Shown: piece after piece, positions 19,041 to 28,900 of the stretch
How the letters are laid out: every line of letters begins with the position of its first letter
Position numbering within the stretch: position 1 is the first letter of the stretch
Translations under genes and position numbers: made by a program
Notes under the pieces: model-generated
Seen by the model: only the letters and a program-made list of their open reading frames with translations
Told to the model about the DNA's origin: nothing
The model's database searches: none
DNA from: CAVXHV01 sp963761445
GTDB lineage: Bacteria; Planctomycetota; Planctomycetia; Isosphaerales; Isosphaeraceae
Assembly: GCA_963761445.1 (NCBI GenBank)
Contig: CAVXHV010000006.1
Coordinates: forward strand, 62,001 to 126,000
DNA: 64,000 nucleotides
Reading direction: 5' to 3'

Positions 19041-20958
19041 TCAGCGCCTGGTTGGTTCGCCGGGTGGTGGGCCGCTTCTCCGGCGCGATGGGTCGCGCCG
19101 GCCGCGCCGCGGCGCGCCTAGCGAGTTCAAAAACGCTTCCACCCGCGACCGCTCGAGCTCGGACATCGACCGGAACTTGAGCGCCGAGGTCTTCCCCTGC
19201 CCGAGGTGAAGCGCCACCGCCTCCTCCAGGTTCCTCGCCCGCCCGTCGTGAAGATACGGGGCCGTGTCGGGGAACCCCCACAGCGGCGGCGTCCGCCACA
19301 TCCCGCCAAACGTCGTGGCGCCAAACTCGTCCACTTCTGTGGCGTAGTAGGACCCGGAGTCGCTCAGCTCCACGCCCATGTCATGGAGCAGTAGATCGCT
19401 GTAGATTCCCCGGATCGACCCCAAGTTCGCCGTGTGGCAGCTTGCGCAGCCGGCCGAGTGGAACAGCTCGCGGCCTGCGGCGACGGCGGCCGCTTCGCGC
19501 GCGTCCCGCGGCTGAGGCGAGACCGGGGGAGGCAAGGTCCGGACGCAGTCGACCAGGGCGGCGCACTCCTGGGCCGTGAGGTCCAGGCCCCTGGCCTTTG
19601 CGTCGGGCTCTAGCGGTGAGGCGGCCTGGTGGTGACCGGGGACCTCCAGGCCCAGCTCGTTGGCGCACGCGGTCAGGACGAAGTCCTCAAGACGGGCCAC
19701 CTGCGCCTTCCAGCCGAACCGGCCCAGCCGCCCGTCCTTCAATCGATGGACCTGGCCCCGCGTCTCAGCCGGTTGATCCGCGCCTCCTGCTCGAGGTCGC
19801 TTTCTGACACCCGATCGATCAGGCCGGCCCCGAACAGCGGCGGGGAATTGCGTGCCGTCAACCGGAACGCCACGCGATTCACTCCGAGGCCGTTCTCCAC
19901 CTCCCGTGCGACGGCCGTTTCCTGCCTTTCCACGGCCTTCCTCGCTCGGATAGGAGCAAACGGGCGCCCGGGCTCCTGGATTCGAAACAGCATCCTGAGG
20001 ACCTTGTCATGGGGGGGTCCACCATTCGGCGGCCTGACGCGAGCACCGGTGCGGCTTCGACTCAGCATGGTGGAGCGCCAGCCGTTGTAGGCGGCATCGA
20101 CGCCGAACCGATGGAGGACGGCACTGGTGGCATCGCGGAAGCCCGGATGGACCTTCTCCAGGTCGGCCGTTTCCGCCCTTTGGTCGAATAACACGCCCGA
20201 CGGGCCGCCACTGCGATTTACGACTACCGTCAAGTCGCCGGAGTAGAGCATGTAGCCGATGCCTGTGACAAGCTGCACGTTCCGGTCGGCGGGCCCGCCG
20301 CCGCCCGGTCCCCCCTGGTTGTGGCAGTCGAGGCACGAGCTCGCGTTGTACAAAGGCCCCAGGCCGTCGCCGCCGTGGCAGTTGGGATCGTTGGGCCGCG
20401 CCAGGTCCGGGCGAAGAGTTCGCGCCCCACGGAGCGGCCATCTCCCGCCGGAGGATCGGCCGCGCCGGCCGCCGGGAGGACGGGGCCAGGCCGAGCCTCC
20501 GCGCGCATCGGGGCTCCCGGGCGATGATCCGCCGCGCCCGCCACCGACCGGGGAGCTGCCGGCGGCCCGGCTGCCGGAGGGAGCCCGTTGTCCCGCGGCG
20601 GCTGCGGTGCCCGAGAATCCACGGGGAGGCTCGAAGGTCGGTCCGGGCTGGGGGCCGGGCCTGGGGGCGCGGTCGCGACGATGCTGGCAGCCGCCGGATC
20701 TCCCGGAGCGTCACCGCGGGCAGCTCCCGATCCCGGCACCGGTTCGGGGGTGGCGGAGCCGGCGACGGTGGGCGCGCGGCGCAGCCAGGAGCCGACGGCC
20801 ACGATCAGACCGACTTGCCCGGCGGTTGTCAGACAGATCAGGCCCGCCAGTGCCCACCACGAGGCGCGGGACAGTCGTACACCCGGCGCAGGAGCTTGCA
20901 TCGGCGGCACACCGCGAGAATTCGCGCCCGTCACAGTCATACCGGAACCCTTCCTCAT
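19041..20958 (-). CDS. Membrane-anchored di-haem c-type cytochrome oxidoreductase (DHOR/thiol-oxidoreductase family), frameshifted
   Basis: Starts at the ATG at 20958 behind GGAGGAGGAAG. A membrane helix (WWALAGLICLTTAGQVGLIV) leads into a long Pro/Ala/Gly linker. GRSVGRELFARTWR is followed by a slip near 20398 and then the first haem site CLDCH (NASSCLDCHNQGG). The middle part (SGDLTVVVNRSGGPSGVLFD, FGAGLIDRVSESDLE) breaks near 19745 and resumes as RLKDGRLGRFGWKAQVARLE. The second haem site is CASCH (SAGCASCHTANLG). The ending WRTPPLWGFPDTAPYLHDGR, then EAVALHLGQG, is diagnostic of the di-haem oxidoreductase (DUF1111) family. It probably performs periplasmic electron transfer. It is convergent with the third caspase gene. 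Confidence 0.8.
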
Positions 20959-21434
20959 GATCTTCTTCCTCCTCCGGTCGGTCCGATTCCGATTCCGAAA
21001 GGGCCCGTGGCCGCGGCTCAGGTGGCGCGAAGAGCGACCCCGCTCTCGGGACCGCCCGATCCGGGCGTTCCCCAATCCTACTCCGACCATGTGGCAACGG
21101 CAATCGAGGTCTGCGGGGCGCCGCGTGCGGTGTAGAGTTGGACCGCGCCAGGATGAAACCCCGGCCGGAAGCCATCCCCCTCGAATTTGAATCGGCGACT
21201 CGACCGTGCTCGAATTTCGGCCGGTGGCACGAGACTTTCAAGCAGTAATAGCCAGACGGAAGTGCGCACACTTTGTCCGTACGCCGGCCTAACCCGCCCG
21301 GCTTACGGGTTCAAAGCTCGTAACTGAGTCTTGATTGAACATTAACTCGTGTCTTCATATCATAATCGCGTGCGAGCTCAAGTGAGACGGAAGGGGACAC
21401 GACACCGAAAAAGGTCCCGCTGAGCTGAAGTTCA
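20959..21434 (+). promoter_or_regulatory. Intergenic region; candidate promoter TTGAAC-17-TATCAT at 21335-21363
   Basis: A 476-base gap between divergent genes. On the plus strand TTGAAC (21335-21340) and TATCAT (21358-21363) are separated by 17 bases, a fair sigma-70 match about 70 bases before the kinase start. A 25-base element at 21150-21174 nearly repeats one at 4045-4069 (both contain AGGATGAAACC). Nothing coding is supported here. Confidence 0.35.
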
Positions 21435-22619
21435 ATGAGCAGTGCTGAAATCCGCGAAGGGGGCGTTTCGACCGGTCTTCCCGTCGACCCCCAGGAACGA
21501 ATCGGGGCGCTCAAACCCGTGGATACCGCGGCGGATCCGCCTGGTGTCGCCTCGGTCGAGTTGAAGATTCCAGGATACGAGGTTCTGGGTCGCATTCATG
21601 ACGGGGCCATGGGCGCGGTGTTCAAGGCCCGGCAGATCAGCCTTGACCGGATCGTCGCCATCAAGGTCTTGGGGGCGACCTGGGCGCGCGATGCCGAGCC
21701 CGTTGAGCGATTCTGTCGCGAGTCGTTGATCGCCGCGCAACTGTTACACCCTAACATCGTCGCCACCATCGACGCCGGGGTGGCTAGCGGCCGGCCCTAC
21801 CTGGTCATGGAATACGTCCGGGGATTGACGCTCCACGAGCTCCTCGAGGAGCGGGGGACCTGCGACGAACGAACAGCGCTGCGGATCGTACTGGACATTG
21901 CGGGAGCCGTCCGCTTCTTGCACCAGCATGGGCTCACCCACCGCGATATCAAGCCCGCAAACATCATCCTCACGCCGGAGGGCGTGGTGAAGCTGGTCGA
22001 CCTGGGTTTGGCTCGACCTCTGGGGGACGAGACGTGGGCGGTGGCGGAGGCAGGGATGGCGGTGGGCACGCCTGAGTACATGAGCCCGGAGCAGACGAGG
22101 GGGCAGAGCGACCTGGACATTCGAAGCGATCTTTACAATCTTGGTGCCACGATGTTTCACCTCGTCACGGGACGCGTCCCGTATGGGGGCAAGTCCGTCG
22201 CCGAGGCCATGCACCGACACGCGAGCGCGCGGATCCCACTGCCGGCGCCGGAGTCGCTCAACGACGCGCTCACCAGCGGCTTGGGCGCCATCGTGCGGAA
22301 GTTGATGGCCTGGAACCGCGAGGACCGCTACGGCAGTCCAGACGACCTGATCTTCGACCTCGCGAGGATGCTCCGAGGCGCTCGTCCGCTGATCGCCGAG
22401 TTCGCGCCGGAAGCGCTCGCTCCGCTCGCCATTGGTGAGGCCGCGGGCGCGCGCCCGCCCGATGGGGCAGTGCCTCGGCCGAGCTGCGATGCGGACGCCG
22501 AGTTCCCGACCGGCGACGCCACCGGCGGTCTGCCCGTCTGGGTTTCGCTTCTCCTGTTCTCGGGCCTGACGCTCTCGCTCTTGATGACCGCCGCCGTCCT
22601 GATCGTGGTGTCCGTTTAA
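21435..22619 (+). CDS. Tail-anchored Ser/Thr protein kinase
   Basis: A 394-residue intact protein. The kinase domain occupies about residues 48-330: loop GRIHDGAMGAVFKA, Lys77 (VAIKVLG), HRDIKPAN at 169-176, DLG (in place of DFG) at 189-191, GTPEYMSPEQ, and RSDLYNLGATMFHLVTGRVP. A linker ends in one C-terminal membrane helix (LPVWVSLLLFSGLTLSLLMT), so the kinase faces the cytoplasm with almost nothing outside. DLG is a common functional variant. The N-terminal 45 residues are low in structure. It converges on the coiled-coil membrane gene, whose 3' end abuts it. It probably phosphorylates cytoplasmic partners; no substrate is evident. Confidence 0.85.
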   Translation: MSSAEIREGGVSTGLPVDPQERIGALKPVDTAADPPGVASVELKIPGYEVLGRIHDGAMGAVFKARQISLDRIVAIKVLGATWARDAEPVERFCRESLIAAQLLHPNIVATIDAGVASGRPYLVMEYVRGLTLHELLEERGTCDERTALRIVLDIAGAVRFLHQHGLTHRDIKPANIILTPEGVVKLVDLGLARPLGDETWAVAEAGMAVGTPEYMSPEQTRGQSDLDIRSDLYNLGATMFHLVTGRVPYGGKSVAEAMHRHASARIPLPAPESLNDALTSGLGAIVRKLMAWNREDRYGSPDDLIFDLARMLRGARPLIAEFAPEALAPLAIGEAAGARPPDGAVPRPSCDADAEFPTGDATGGLPVWVSLLLFSGLTLSLLMTAAVLIVVSV

Positions 22620-22633
22620 TCGGCCTGCCCGCG

Positions 22634-23682
22634 CTACCGCGACGCGAGTTGCGCCACTCCGCGAGCCAGTCTCTCCCCTGTTCCTTCGTCAACGTCGAGA
22701 ACCGGGCGTCGATGTCCGAGCGTTTCGGCGTGCCTCTCTGTTCGCAGGCGAGCCCCCGGCGCACCATGTCCTCGGATTCGCCGGTCCATTTCCCGGAGGT
22801 CAGCCCGTTCGCCAGCGCGGCGAAATACCAGAGCCGCGCATCATTCGGGTAGTTCTGGACGAGAGCGAGAAAAACCTCGCGCCGCTGGGTATTTCCCTTC
22901 ACGAAACAGAGCGGCGCCGAAGTCCCTGGCGATGTCGGCCGGGTTGACCTGATCGGGCGCGGGCGCGATACGATCGCATCCTTCAAGGCATTCAACGATG
23001 CATCGAGCTGCTTTGGTACGGCGGCGACCTCTGTGCGGAGGGCGCTCAGGCCCTTGTCGAGCGCATCGACGCGTTGGCGGAGCGAGTCGAATGTCGCCGG
23101 TAGCGGGGAGAGCTTACGGCTCTCTTCGACCAAGTCGTCGATTCTCGTCTGCAGCGGCGCGAGGTCGGGCGGAGCAGGCGCGGGCGACGCTTTGGTCCTT
23201 GCGTTCAGGCGGTCTTCGAGCCGGGCGAGCTCGCGGCCGAGCGTGCCGAGCTCCGACTGCACTTCGCCGATGCGCGACGTCAAAGAGTCCACCGCGCTCT
23301 TTGAGGCCTTGCCGTCGATCGCACGCACGACTTCGCTCATGGGTGAGTTGGTTGCGGCCGTGGCGGGGGGTTCCGTGCGTGCGGCGCCCTTCCGCGCGGC
23401 GGCCCATCCCGCGAGTCCTCCGCCCAGGAAGAACGCGATGTTGCCGGCGATGACCACGAGGACGACCGGGAACGATGCTGGCCGCTCGATCACGACGCGA
23501 GGCGAAGCAGGGGCTCCGGCGAGGCGCGCGGGTAGCGGTGCACCGCGAGCAGGCAGCGACTGAGCGCGTCTATCGGGCGCGGGGGATTCCGGGACGTCGA
23601 AGAAGTCGGGCGGTAGTCCGCCCGTCGACGAGAGCGTCTCGTCCGCCTCGAGCGGGTTGCGGTTACTCGGGTTTTCTGCCAT
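22634..23682 (-). CDS. Single-pass membrane protein with coiled coil and C-terminal helical domain (frameshifted)
   Basis: Start at the ATG at 23682 (MAENPSNRNPLEADETLSS). An acidic/proline-rich N-terminal region precedes a membrane helix (FPVVLVVIAGNIAFFLGGGL). A long coiled coil follows (VDSLTSRIGEVQSELGTLG, LARLEDRLNARTK, LRQRVDALDKGLSALRTEV). From about 22958 to 22885 the correct frame is displaced (PDQVNPADIARDFGAALFRE) by compensating indels. The C-terminus is TPR-like (REVFLALVQNYPNDARLWYF, GLTSGKWTGESEDMVRRGL). The main frame runs on into antisense of the kinase, so I take the TAG at 22634-22636 as the likely true stop; that is an inference. No enzymatic motif. Possibly an envelope scaffold. 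Confidence 0.6.
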
Positions 23683-23817
23683 TGCCCGTCCGCCTTTCGA
23701 GACTTGCCCCGGCATTCGATCGTCGCGAGGAAAACCATTCGCATCGTCAACCGGGCGCGCAACGCGTTCCTATCGCCCGGCTAGCCCAATGGCGACTTGC
23801 CTGCAAAAGACGTTCCG

Positions 23818-24574
23818 ATTTGCGTGGCCAGGCCCATGGGGATATCTCCCGTGGTCTCATACCGGAGGTCTGGCTAGACTGAACTGCGTGGGGCATCCTT
23901 CCGCGTGAGCGGCGTACGTCAACAATGCGCTCCAGCGGACCCGCCGGCGGCGGGCCGCTGATCGTGGGCGTCAGGCGGATATCATCAGGACATGCGAGCG
24001 CGAGTACAAGTGATCCGTTGGGCTGAGGTGGTCGTGCCAGCCCTCTACCTACTCGGCTGCATAGCAGGCGGCGCGGTGTTCGGGAGGGCGGGAACCCGCG
24101 CCCTTTCGCAATACCCCAGTGTCGCTTTAGTGTTGATCATAGGCGTGGCCATTTTCTGTGGGTTTGGCGGTCTTTGCTGCTTCTGGCTTTTCGCGGACGG
24201 TCTCGAATTCGTCGCGCGCGGTTACCGTATTCGGCAACTTCCTCCCAGGGAATACTGGCGGTGGCGGCCTGGCCCGAAGGCGTGGGTCTACGAAGAATGG
24301 GCGCCCGAGGGCAGGATTCGCCGGTTGCCATTTGTGCGCGAAGTCCTCGCTGACGGATACCCCGCCCCTATTCGGGTGCATCTCCCAAGTGAAGACTCGT
24401 GGGACAGCCAGGCGCCGGCCTGGGCGAGGGGCCGTCGCGCGGCGATCGTAGAACGCATTGCCGAATGCGCCGGACACGGGACGCAGTTTGCGGATCGCGA
24501 GGGATCGCCCAACCCAGACGGATTGGAGTCCGCGAAGGCAGACGTCTGATCGCAGCGGACGCAGGATTGAGGAT
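23818..24574 (+). repeat. Long direct repeat, copy A (about 757 bp)
   Basis: This segment recurs in the same orientation at 43113-43870 with high identity. The match covers about 170 bases of upstream sequence as well as the membrane-protein gene and ends just after its stop (GCAGGATTGAGGAT). Conservation of the non-coding leader indicates a recent segmental duplication rather than two independently kept genes. Confidence 0.8.
23992..24549 (+). CDS. Hypothetical two-helix membrane protein, copy A
   Basis: A 185-residue protein starting MRARVQVIRWAEVVVPALY. Two membrane helices are visible (VVPALYLLGCIAGGAVFG and VALVLIIGVAIFCGFGGLCC). After them comes a basic, Trp/Pro-rich soluble part (QLPPREYWRWRPGPKAWVYE, GYPAPIRVHLPSEDSWDSQ) and a hydrophilic tail. 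It is nearly identical to the gene at 43287, differing mainly in scattered residues and the tail, which suggests the reading frame is under some constraint. No family recognised. A weak AGGA lies directly before the ATG. The neighbours are repeats and remnants, so it may be part of a mobile or duplicated block. Confidence 0.6.
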   Translation: MRARVQVIRWAEVVVPALYLLGCIAGGAVFGRAGTRALSQYPSVALVLIIGVAIFCGFGGLCCFWLFADGLEFVARGYRIRQLPPREYWRWRPGPKAWVYEEWAPEGRIRRLPFVREVLADGYPAPIRVHLPSEDSWDSQAPAWARGRRAAIVERIAECAGHGTQFADREGSPNPDGLESAKADV

Positions 24575-24646
24575 TTGGAAACCCGGGCGATGCATTGGAA
24601 ACCGGGGGCGAGGTATTGAAACCCAGGGCGATGCATTGGAAGTTGC
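24571..24646 (+). repeat. Short tandem repeat, about 20-bp unit, 3.5 copies
   Basis: Units built on GATGCATTGGAAACCCGGGC start near 24571, 24589, 24610 and 24630. A single diverged unit (GGAAACCCAGAGCGATGGC) lies at 44011, also just downstream of the second long-repeat copy, so the array probably belonged to the same duplicated block. Confidence 0.6.
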
Positions 24647-24857
24647 GATCGGCGGCGATCGTCGAGCCCGGTAAAACGGTGGCGCAGCCTTTCACTGTGC
24701 CCGTGTATCAGGATGCAGGCGGCGAGTTCAAGGCGGCGTATGGCCCCAAGCGTTTCGCGATGCTGGTCCGTCCCGACGGGCATCTGGCGTGGCGTGGCGA
24801 ATTGTGGCGCGAGCCGGCGCTACTCCGTCAACTCGACCGGACGTTTGCGCACGCCGG
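24646..24857 (+). pseudogene. Monooxygenase 3'-end remnant, copy 2
   Basis: About 210 bases nearly identical to the end of the FAD monooxygenase at 5632-5850, encoding PFTVPVYQDAGGEFKAAYG and VRPDGHLAWRGELWREPALL. It lacks the FAD-binding part, so it cannot be an enzyme. The match stops at TTTGCGCACG, after which unrelated sequence follows. Confidence 0.8.
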
Positions 24858-25008
24858 TGGAGTATGTTGACACCGTTCATGACACCGGCGATCGCCAGGG
24901 TCATTACTACAGCGCGACAACCGATCCTTCCCGCCCGTCGCGGCCGCGACGGATCGCCGCCGAGTGTGTTGACACTGCCGATCGCTGGTCTGCTGACAGC
25001 GCGGATCC

Positions 25009-25062
25009 CTACTTGCGATAGACGTCCCTGCGATGCGCAACAGCTAGAACGAGGTTGATCAC
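25009..25062 (-). pseudogene. RelE/ParE-type toxin C-terminal stub
   Basis: A GTG overlaps the antitoxin stop (GTGA) and opens 17 codons (INLVLAVAHRRDVYR...) before a TAG. LVLAVAHRRDVYR closely resembles the C-terminal strand of RelE-family toxins (LVLRVGHRREVYR-like). The rest of the toxin is absent, consistent with an internal deletion that left only its end in frame behind the antitoxin. The short length makes this tentative. Confidence 0.45.
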
Positions 25063-25309
25063 AGTCCCAAACGAGCCTTCACTTCTTCCCAGGGGATTGT
25101 TCCATTTGCCTCAGCATCAGCTAGCGCGGCGTCGGCTATCTCGCGGTCAAGACGATCCTCAAGGCGCGGAGAACTGCCAAATCGTGACCGGAGACGCCCG
25201 CGGCCACCTTCTTTCGGTGGCGCTCCAGTATGAATCGCTCGCCCTTGCTCACGGCCTTGCTCATGCTGGCGAAATCCTTACGAGCGAGAGCTGTATCAAT
25301 CCTGGTCAT
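25059..25309 (-). CDS. Phd/YefM-family antitoxin (frameshifted, toxin lost)
   Basis: Starts at the ATG at 25309 with AGGAG eight bases upstream. The N-terminal half (KAVSKGERFILERHRKKVAA, GVSGHDLAVLRAL) is the Phd/YefM DNA-binding fold, where the KGERF-L-RHxKKVAA strand is diagnostic. Near 25168 one base is gained, and in the other frame the protein continues as EDRLDREIADAALADAEANG and IPWEEVKARLGL with a stop at 25059. The intact length would be about 83 residues, normal for the family. Such proteins neutralise a RelE-like ribonuclease and autorepress the operon. Here only a stub of the toxin gene follows, so this is an orphan antitoxin. Confidence 0.7.
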
Positions 25310-25515
25310 GGGGCGTTCTCCTATCGAGCACAAAGCGAACATTTTGTACGCACCCACGCCCGGGGCCGCTCGGACCGCTCGCACGGCCCGGTACCCGTGC
25401 CAACCTCGCTCCCGGGCGGCCCCGGGCTTTTGCGCATGCGCGGCCGCATGAAACCGAGCATTACACCCTCGGTCGGCAGACCACAGCTCTCTACCTGTTC
25501 CGGTGCACGGGGTGT

Positions 25516-25770
25516 CTAGCCGCCGCCAGGCGCCGCACCGTTGTCACCCCGCTCTACTGACGACGTCGCCGGTTCCATCACTTCCACCAGGGGCATCTCG
25601 ACCAGATGCGATCCATCGTCATCGTGCACCCACATCGATCGGCCGTTGACATTGCACGAGGCGAGCTCTGGGTGCTTGACGGTAAAGGAGTTCCCGCTTG
25701 CCATCTTGATGACGAAGGGAACGAACGGACGAGCCGTGATCATTTCGCGGAGCTGTTCTCGCGTAGCCAT
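25516..25770 (-). CDS. Conserved planctomycete small protein
   Basis: An 84-residue protein from the ATG at 25770 (GGAG seven bases upstream), reading MATREQLREMITARPFVPFV and then KMASGNSFTVKHPELASCNV and DGSHLVEMPLVEVMEP. The RPF-PF / G--F-V-HPE pattern is found in many small planctomycete proteins, which I know only as conserved hypotheticals. It has a beta-rich fold, no signal peptide and no membrane helix. The tail (SVERGDNGAAPGGG) is low in complexity. Confidence 0.65.
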   Translation of the reverse strand: MATREQLREMITARPFVPFVIKMASGNSFTVKHPELASCNVNGRSMWVHDDDGSHLVEMPLVEVMEPATSSVERGDNGAAPGGG

Positions 25771-25985
25771 GCCTAGATCTCCGGGGGTTCCCCGTGGCCG
25801 GTCGGAAACGCGACCGCCCGCTATCAACGAAACGGAGACCTTCCAATGTAAATGATTCCCAAAAGCCGCCGGCCGAGTCAACTCCGAGGCCGCCGTTGAA
25901 GCTCGCGTTGACACGCTCCTCACCATCCGAGCCCGGCTCCAAAAGGCCGGTGTCTATCCGGTCTACCTTATGTTCTGCATTCTCG

Positions 25986-28900
25986 TCACCGTGCGTTCTG
26001 CTCGAGTCCTGTCCGCCACACGCCAATCTTGTACATCTGGTCGCCCACGATCAGGCTGCCATCGGGCGCAAAGGCCTGGCACCCGACCCGATTTGTGAGC
26101 ATGAGCGTGGTCAGCTCCTCAAGTGTCGCGACGTTCCAAAGCTTGACCTTGGGCCCCCCCGTGGTGACCAGTGTCTTACCATCCGGCGACCACGAAAGCC
26201 CCCAAATGCTCTCACGCGGGCCAGCGAGATATCCCACCAGCTCGCCCGTCGCTGCCTTCCAAAGTCCAGTACGCATATTCGTATTATCATCAATAGCGAA
26301 CAGCCCGCCGTCCGGCGAAAAGCCATACCGTCGGAAGCCGAAGGAGCCAAGCCCGGGCCCAGAATACGAGCCGCTCACGACCGCGCGCACAACCTGGGAG
26401 TGAACGTCCCAAAGCGTGACGCGGTCTGACTGAATGACGGCCAGGGTCTCGCCATCCGGCGAAAAGGTCAGTGCGTTGGCTTCGCCGGGAAGTTTGCCAG
26501 TCTCGGTCAGGGACGGCGTTTTCCATACCGTCACGGATGGGGCGGCGGCGCCGGTTCGGGTTGCCCCAGCGGCGAAATACCGGCCATCGGCCGAGAAGGC
26601 AATCGCGCTCGCGTTCGCTTGCGGAAGTGACCCAACTGGCTTCCCCGTCTCGGAATCCCAAAGTCGAATCTGGTCGGGATCACACCATGCGAGAACCCGG
26701 CCGTCCGGGGAAAAGCCCTTGCGTCCGCTGGGCCAGCTCGGGCTTTCAAGCAAGGTGACTTCGCGATTGGCAAAAATGTCCCGCAGGCGGATGGTGCGCT
26801 CGCCTGATTTCTGGAATACGACGCACTTGCCATTGCCAGAAACGAGGGCGTTGCCAGCCACCTCGAATCTTGCCAGCGCGCGGTGATTGGTCAGGTCGCG
26901 GTGGATCAACTCCCACTGATAGCCACGTTTGAATCTCGAATACGTGAAGTAAGAGCGACCGTCCGCGGACACGCCGCCCGCTACCGGATAATAATCGGGA
27001 TCGCCCTCGAATTGATCGGAATCCTGGTCGGGAATCAGCTTCCAGCGCCGGATCAAGCCGTCCACACTCGCCGAGTACAACCAGCTTCCATCCGGTGTGA
27101 ATGCCAGCTTGGGAACTTGTACACCATGCCCCTTGAGCGCGGCGATCTCCTTGCTCGTGGCAACATTCATGAGGCGAATCGTTCCGAACTCGTCCGCCGC
27201 CGCAAGCGCTTTGCCATCCGGCGAAAAGCGCAAGGCGTAGACGTGGCCTGCAAATCCTTGCATCTCGGCCACCTGTTTGCCGGCGTTCCAATCCCACACT
27301 TGCACGACGTGGGGCGGGCCGCCGCGGTGCCACGCGACGAGTTTGCCGTCGGATGAGAACGCCACGGCAGCGGACCAGTGCAGCGGGTGCGAATGCTTGA
27401 AGCGGATTGTCCTGGTCGCAACGTCCCAAACCAGCATCGTCCCGCCCATCCGCCAGACGAGCGCTTTCCGGCCATTGGCCAGAGCTGCGAAATGCCCGGT
27501 CGCTCGCTCGATGCTCGGATCTGCTGCCTGCGGATCGAGCGTGACGATCTCGTGGCCGGAGGCCGTTTCCCATATGCGGAGCTTGCCGTCCGATGTAAAT
27601 CCCCAGAGCGCCGTTCCATCGTCAGTGAGCCGGCCACCAGGGCCTGAGTCGCCGGCATCGATGTTCACTCTTCTCGCGACGACCTCTTTGCCCGTCGAGA
27701 CATCCCAGCCGCGCAACCGAATGAGGCTTGAGCGCGGGCCCGTCGCGGTCGTGCGAAAGGGAGGCGCCGAAATGAGCGTTCCATCGGCCGTGTATGCCAG
27801 ATAGCCTGCCAAGGCATCGGCGATATGAAACCGCCGGTCGCCGGTCGCGGAATCCCAGATGGTGATGGCGCCGTTGTCGCTCATTGCGGCTAACGCCTTT
27901 CCATCGGGAGAAAGCGCGAGATCCCAGACGGTCTTCTGGACATCCGCGATCCGCCCGGCCTGAAACCGTGTGGCGAGCCGCCGCAGATAGTGCCACTCCA
28001 CGCCGCGGAGGTCGGCGTCTTTGCCGGTAGGCCGGTGGCGTTCGAGCAATTCCTCGACACGCTGAATATTGCCTGAATCCCAGTACTGGTACGCCCTGTT
28101 CAAGTCAGAGACATAAAGCGCCGCGCGCAGGTCGCCCGTCGTCGTTTGCAGCTTCTGGTTGGCGACGGCAACCTGCTGGTATGCCTTGCCGGTTTCCTCT
28201 CGGGCGCGAATCGCCTCGGCTTCCTTGGCGCGGGCGAGATCGCGCTGCTGGAGGACTCGATTTTCGGCCAGGGTCGCTCGTATGGCCTGCCAGGTGCTGA
28301 CGATCGCGGCCCCGATCAAAAGCACGAGGAACATGCCGGCGACGCGCAACGGCGTGCGGTACTTGCGGGCGAACTTGCGCAGCCGATAACCCGCGCCGGG
28401 CGGGCACGCCTCGACCGGCTCGTCCGACAGGTACCGCTGGATGTCCCGCGCCAATCCGTTTGCGCTTTCGTAGCGGCGCGTGCGGTCTTTATCCAGGCAC
28501 TTCATCACGATCCAGTCCAGCTCACCGCGGACAATTCCCGAGAGTCGGGCCGGATCAGTGCTGCGCACCGCCGCGATCTTCGGCAGGTTGTTGGAGCTGC
28601 TGAGCCGGGCGCTTGGCCGCATGGCCTCTTCTTCCTTGATCAGCCGTACCATCTCGTCCACGGCCGCCCGGCGCAACCGCTCATTCCCTAGCGGCGTCGT
28701 TCCGGTGAGCAGTTCATAGAGCAGCACACCGAGCGAGTAGATATCGCTCCGCGTATCCACCCCGAAGGCGTTCATCTGCGCCTGCTCGGGGCTCATGTAC
28801 TCGAACGTCCCCACCACGGCACCGTACTGGGTGAACATGGTGCGCTCAGTCAGCCTATGCTCGATGGCCTTGGCCACGCCGAAGTCGATCACCTTGGGCA

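Noticed and set aside
22270..22633. Extension of the coiled-coil membrane protein over the kinase 3' end
   Set aside because: The added sequence is Arg/Ser-rich antisense of the kinase; a one-base indel before it is more likely, with a TAG at 22634.
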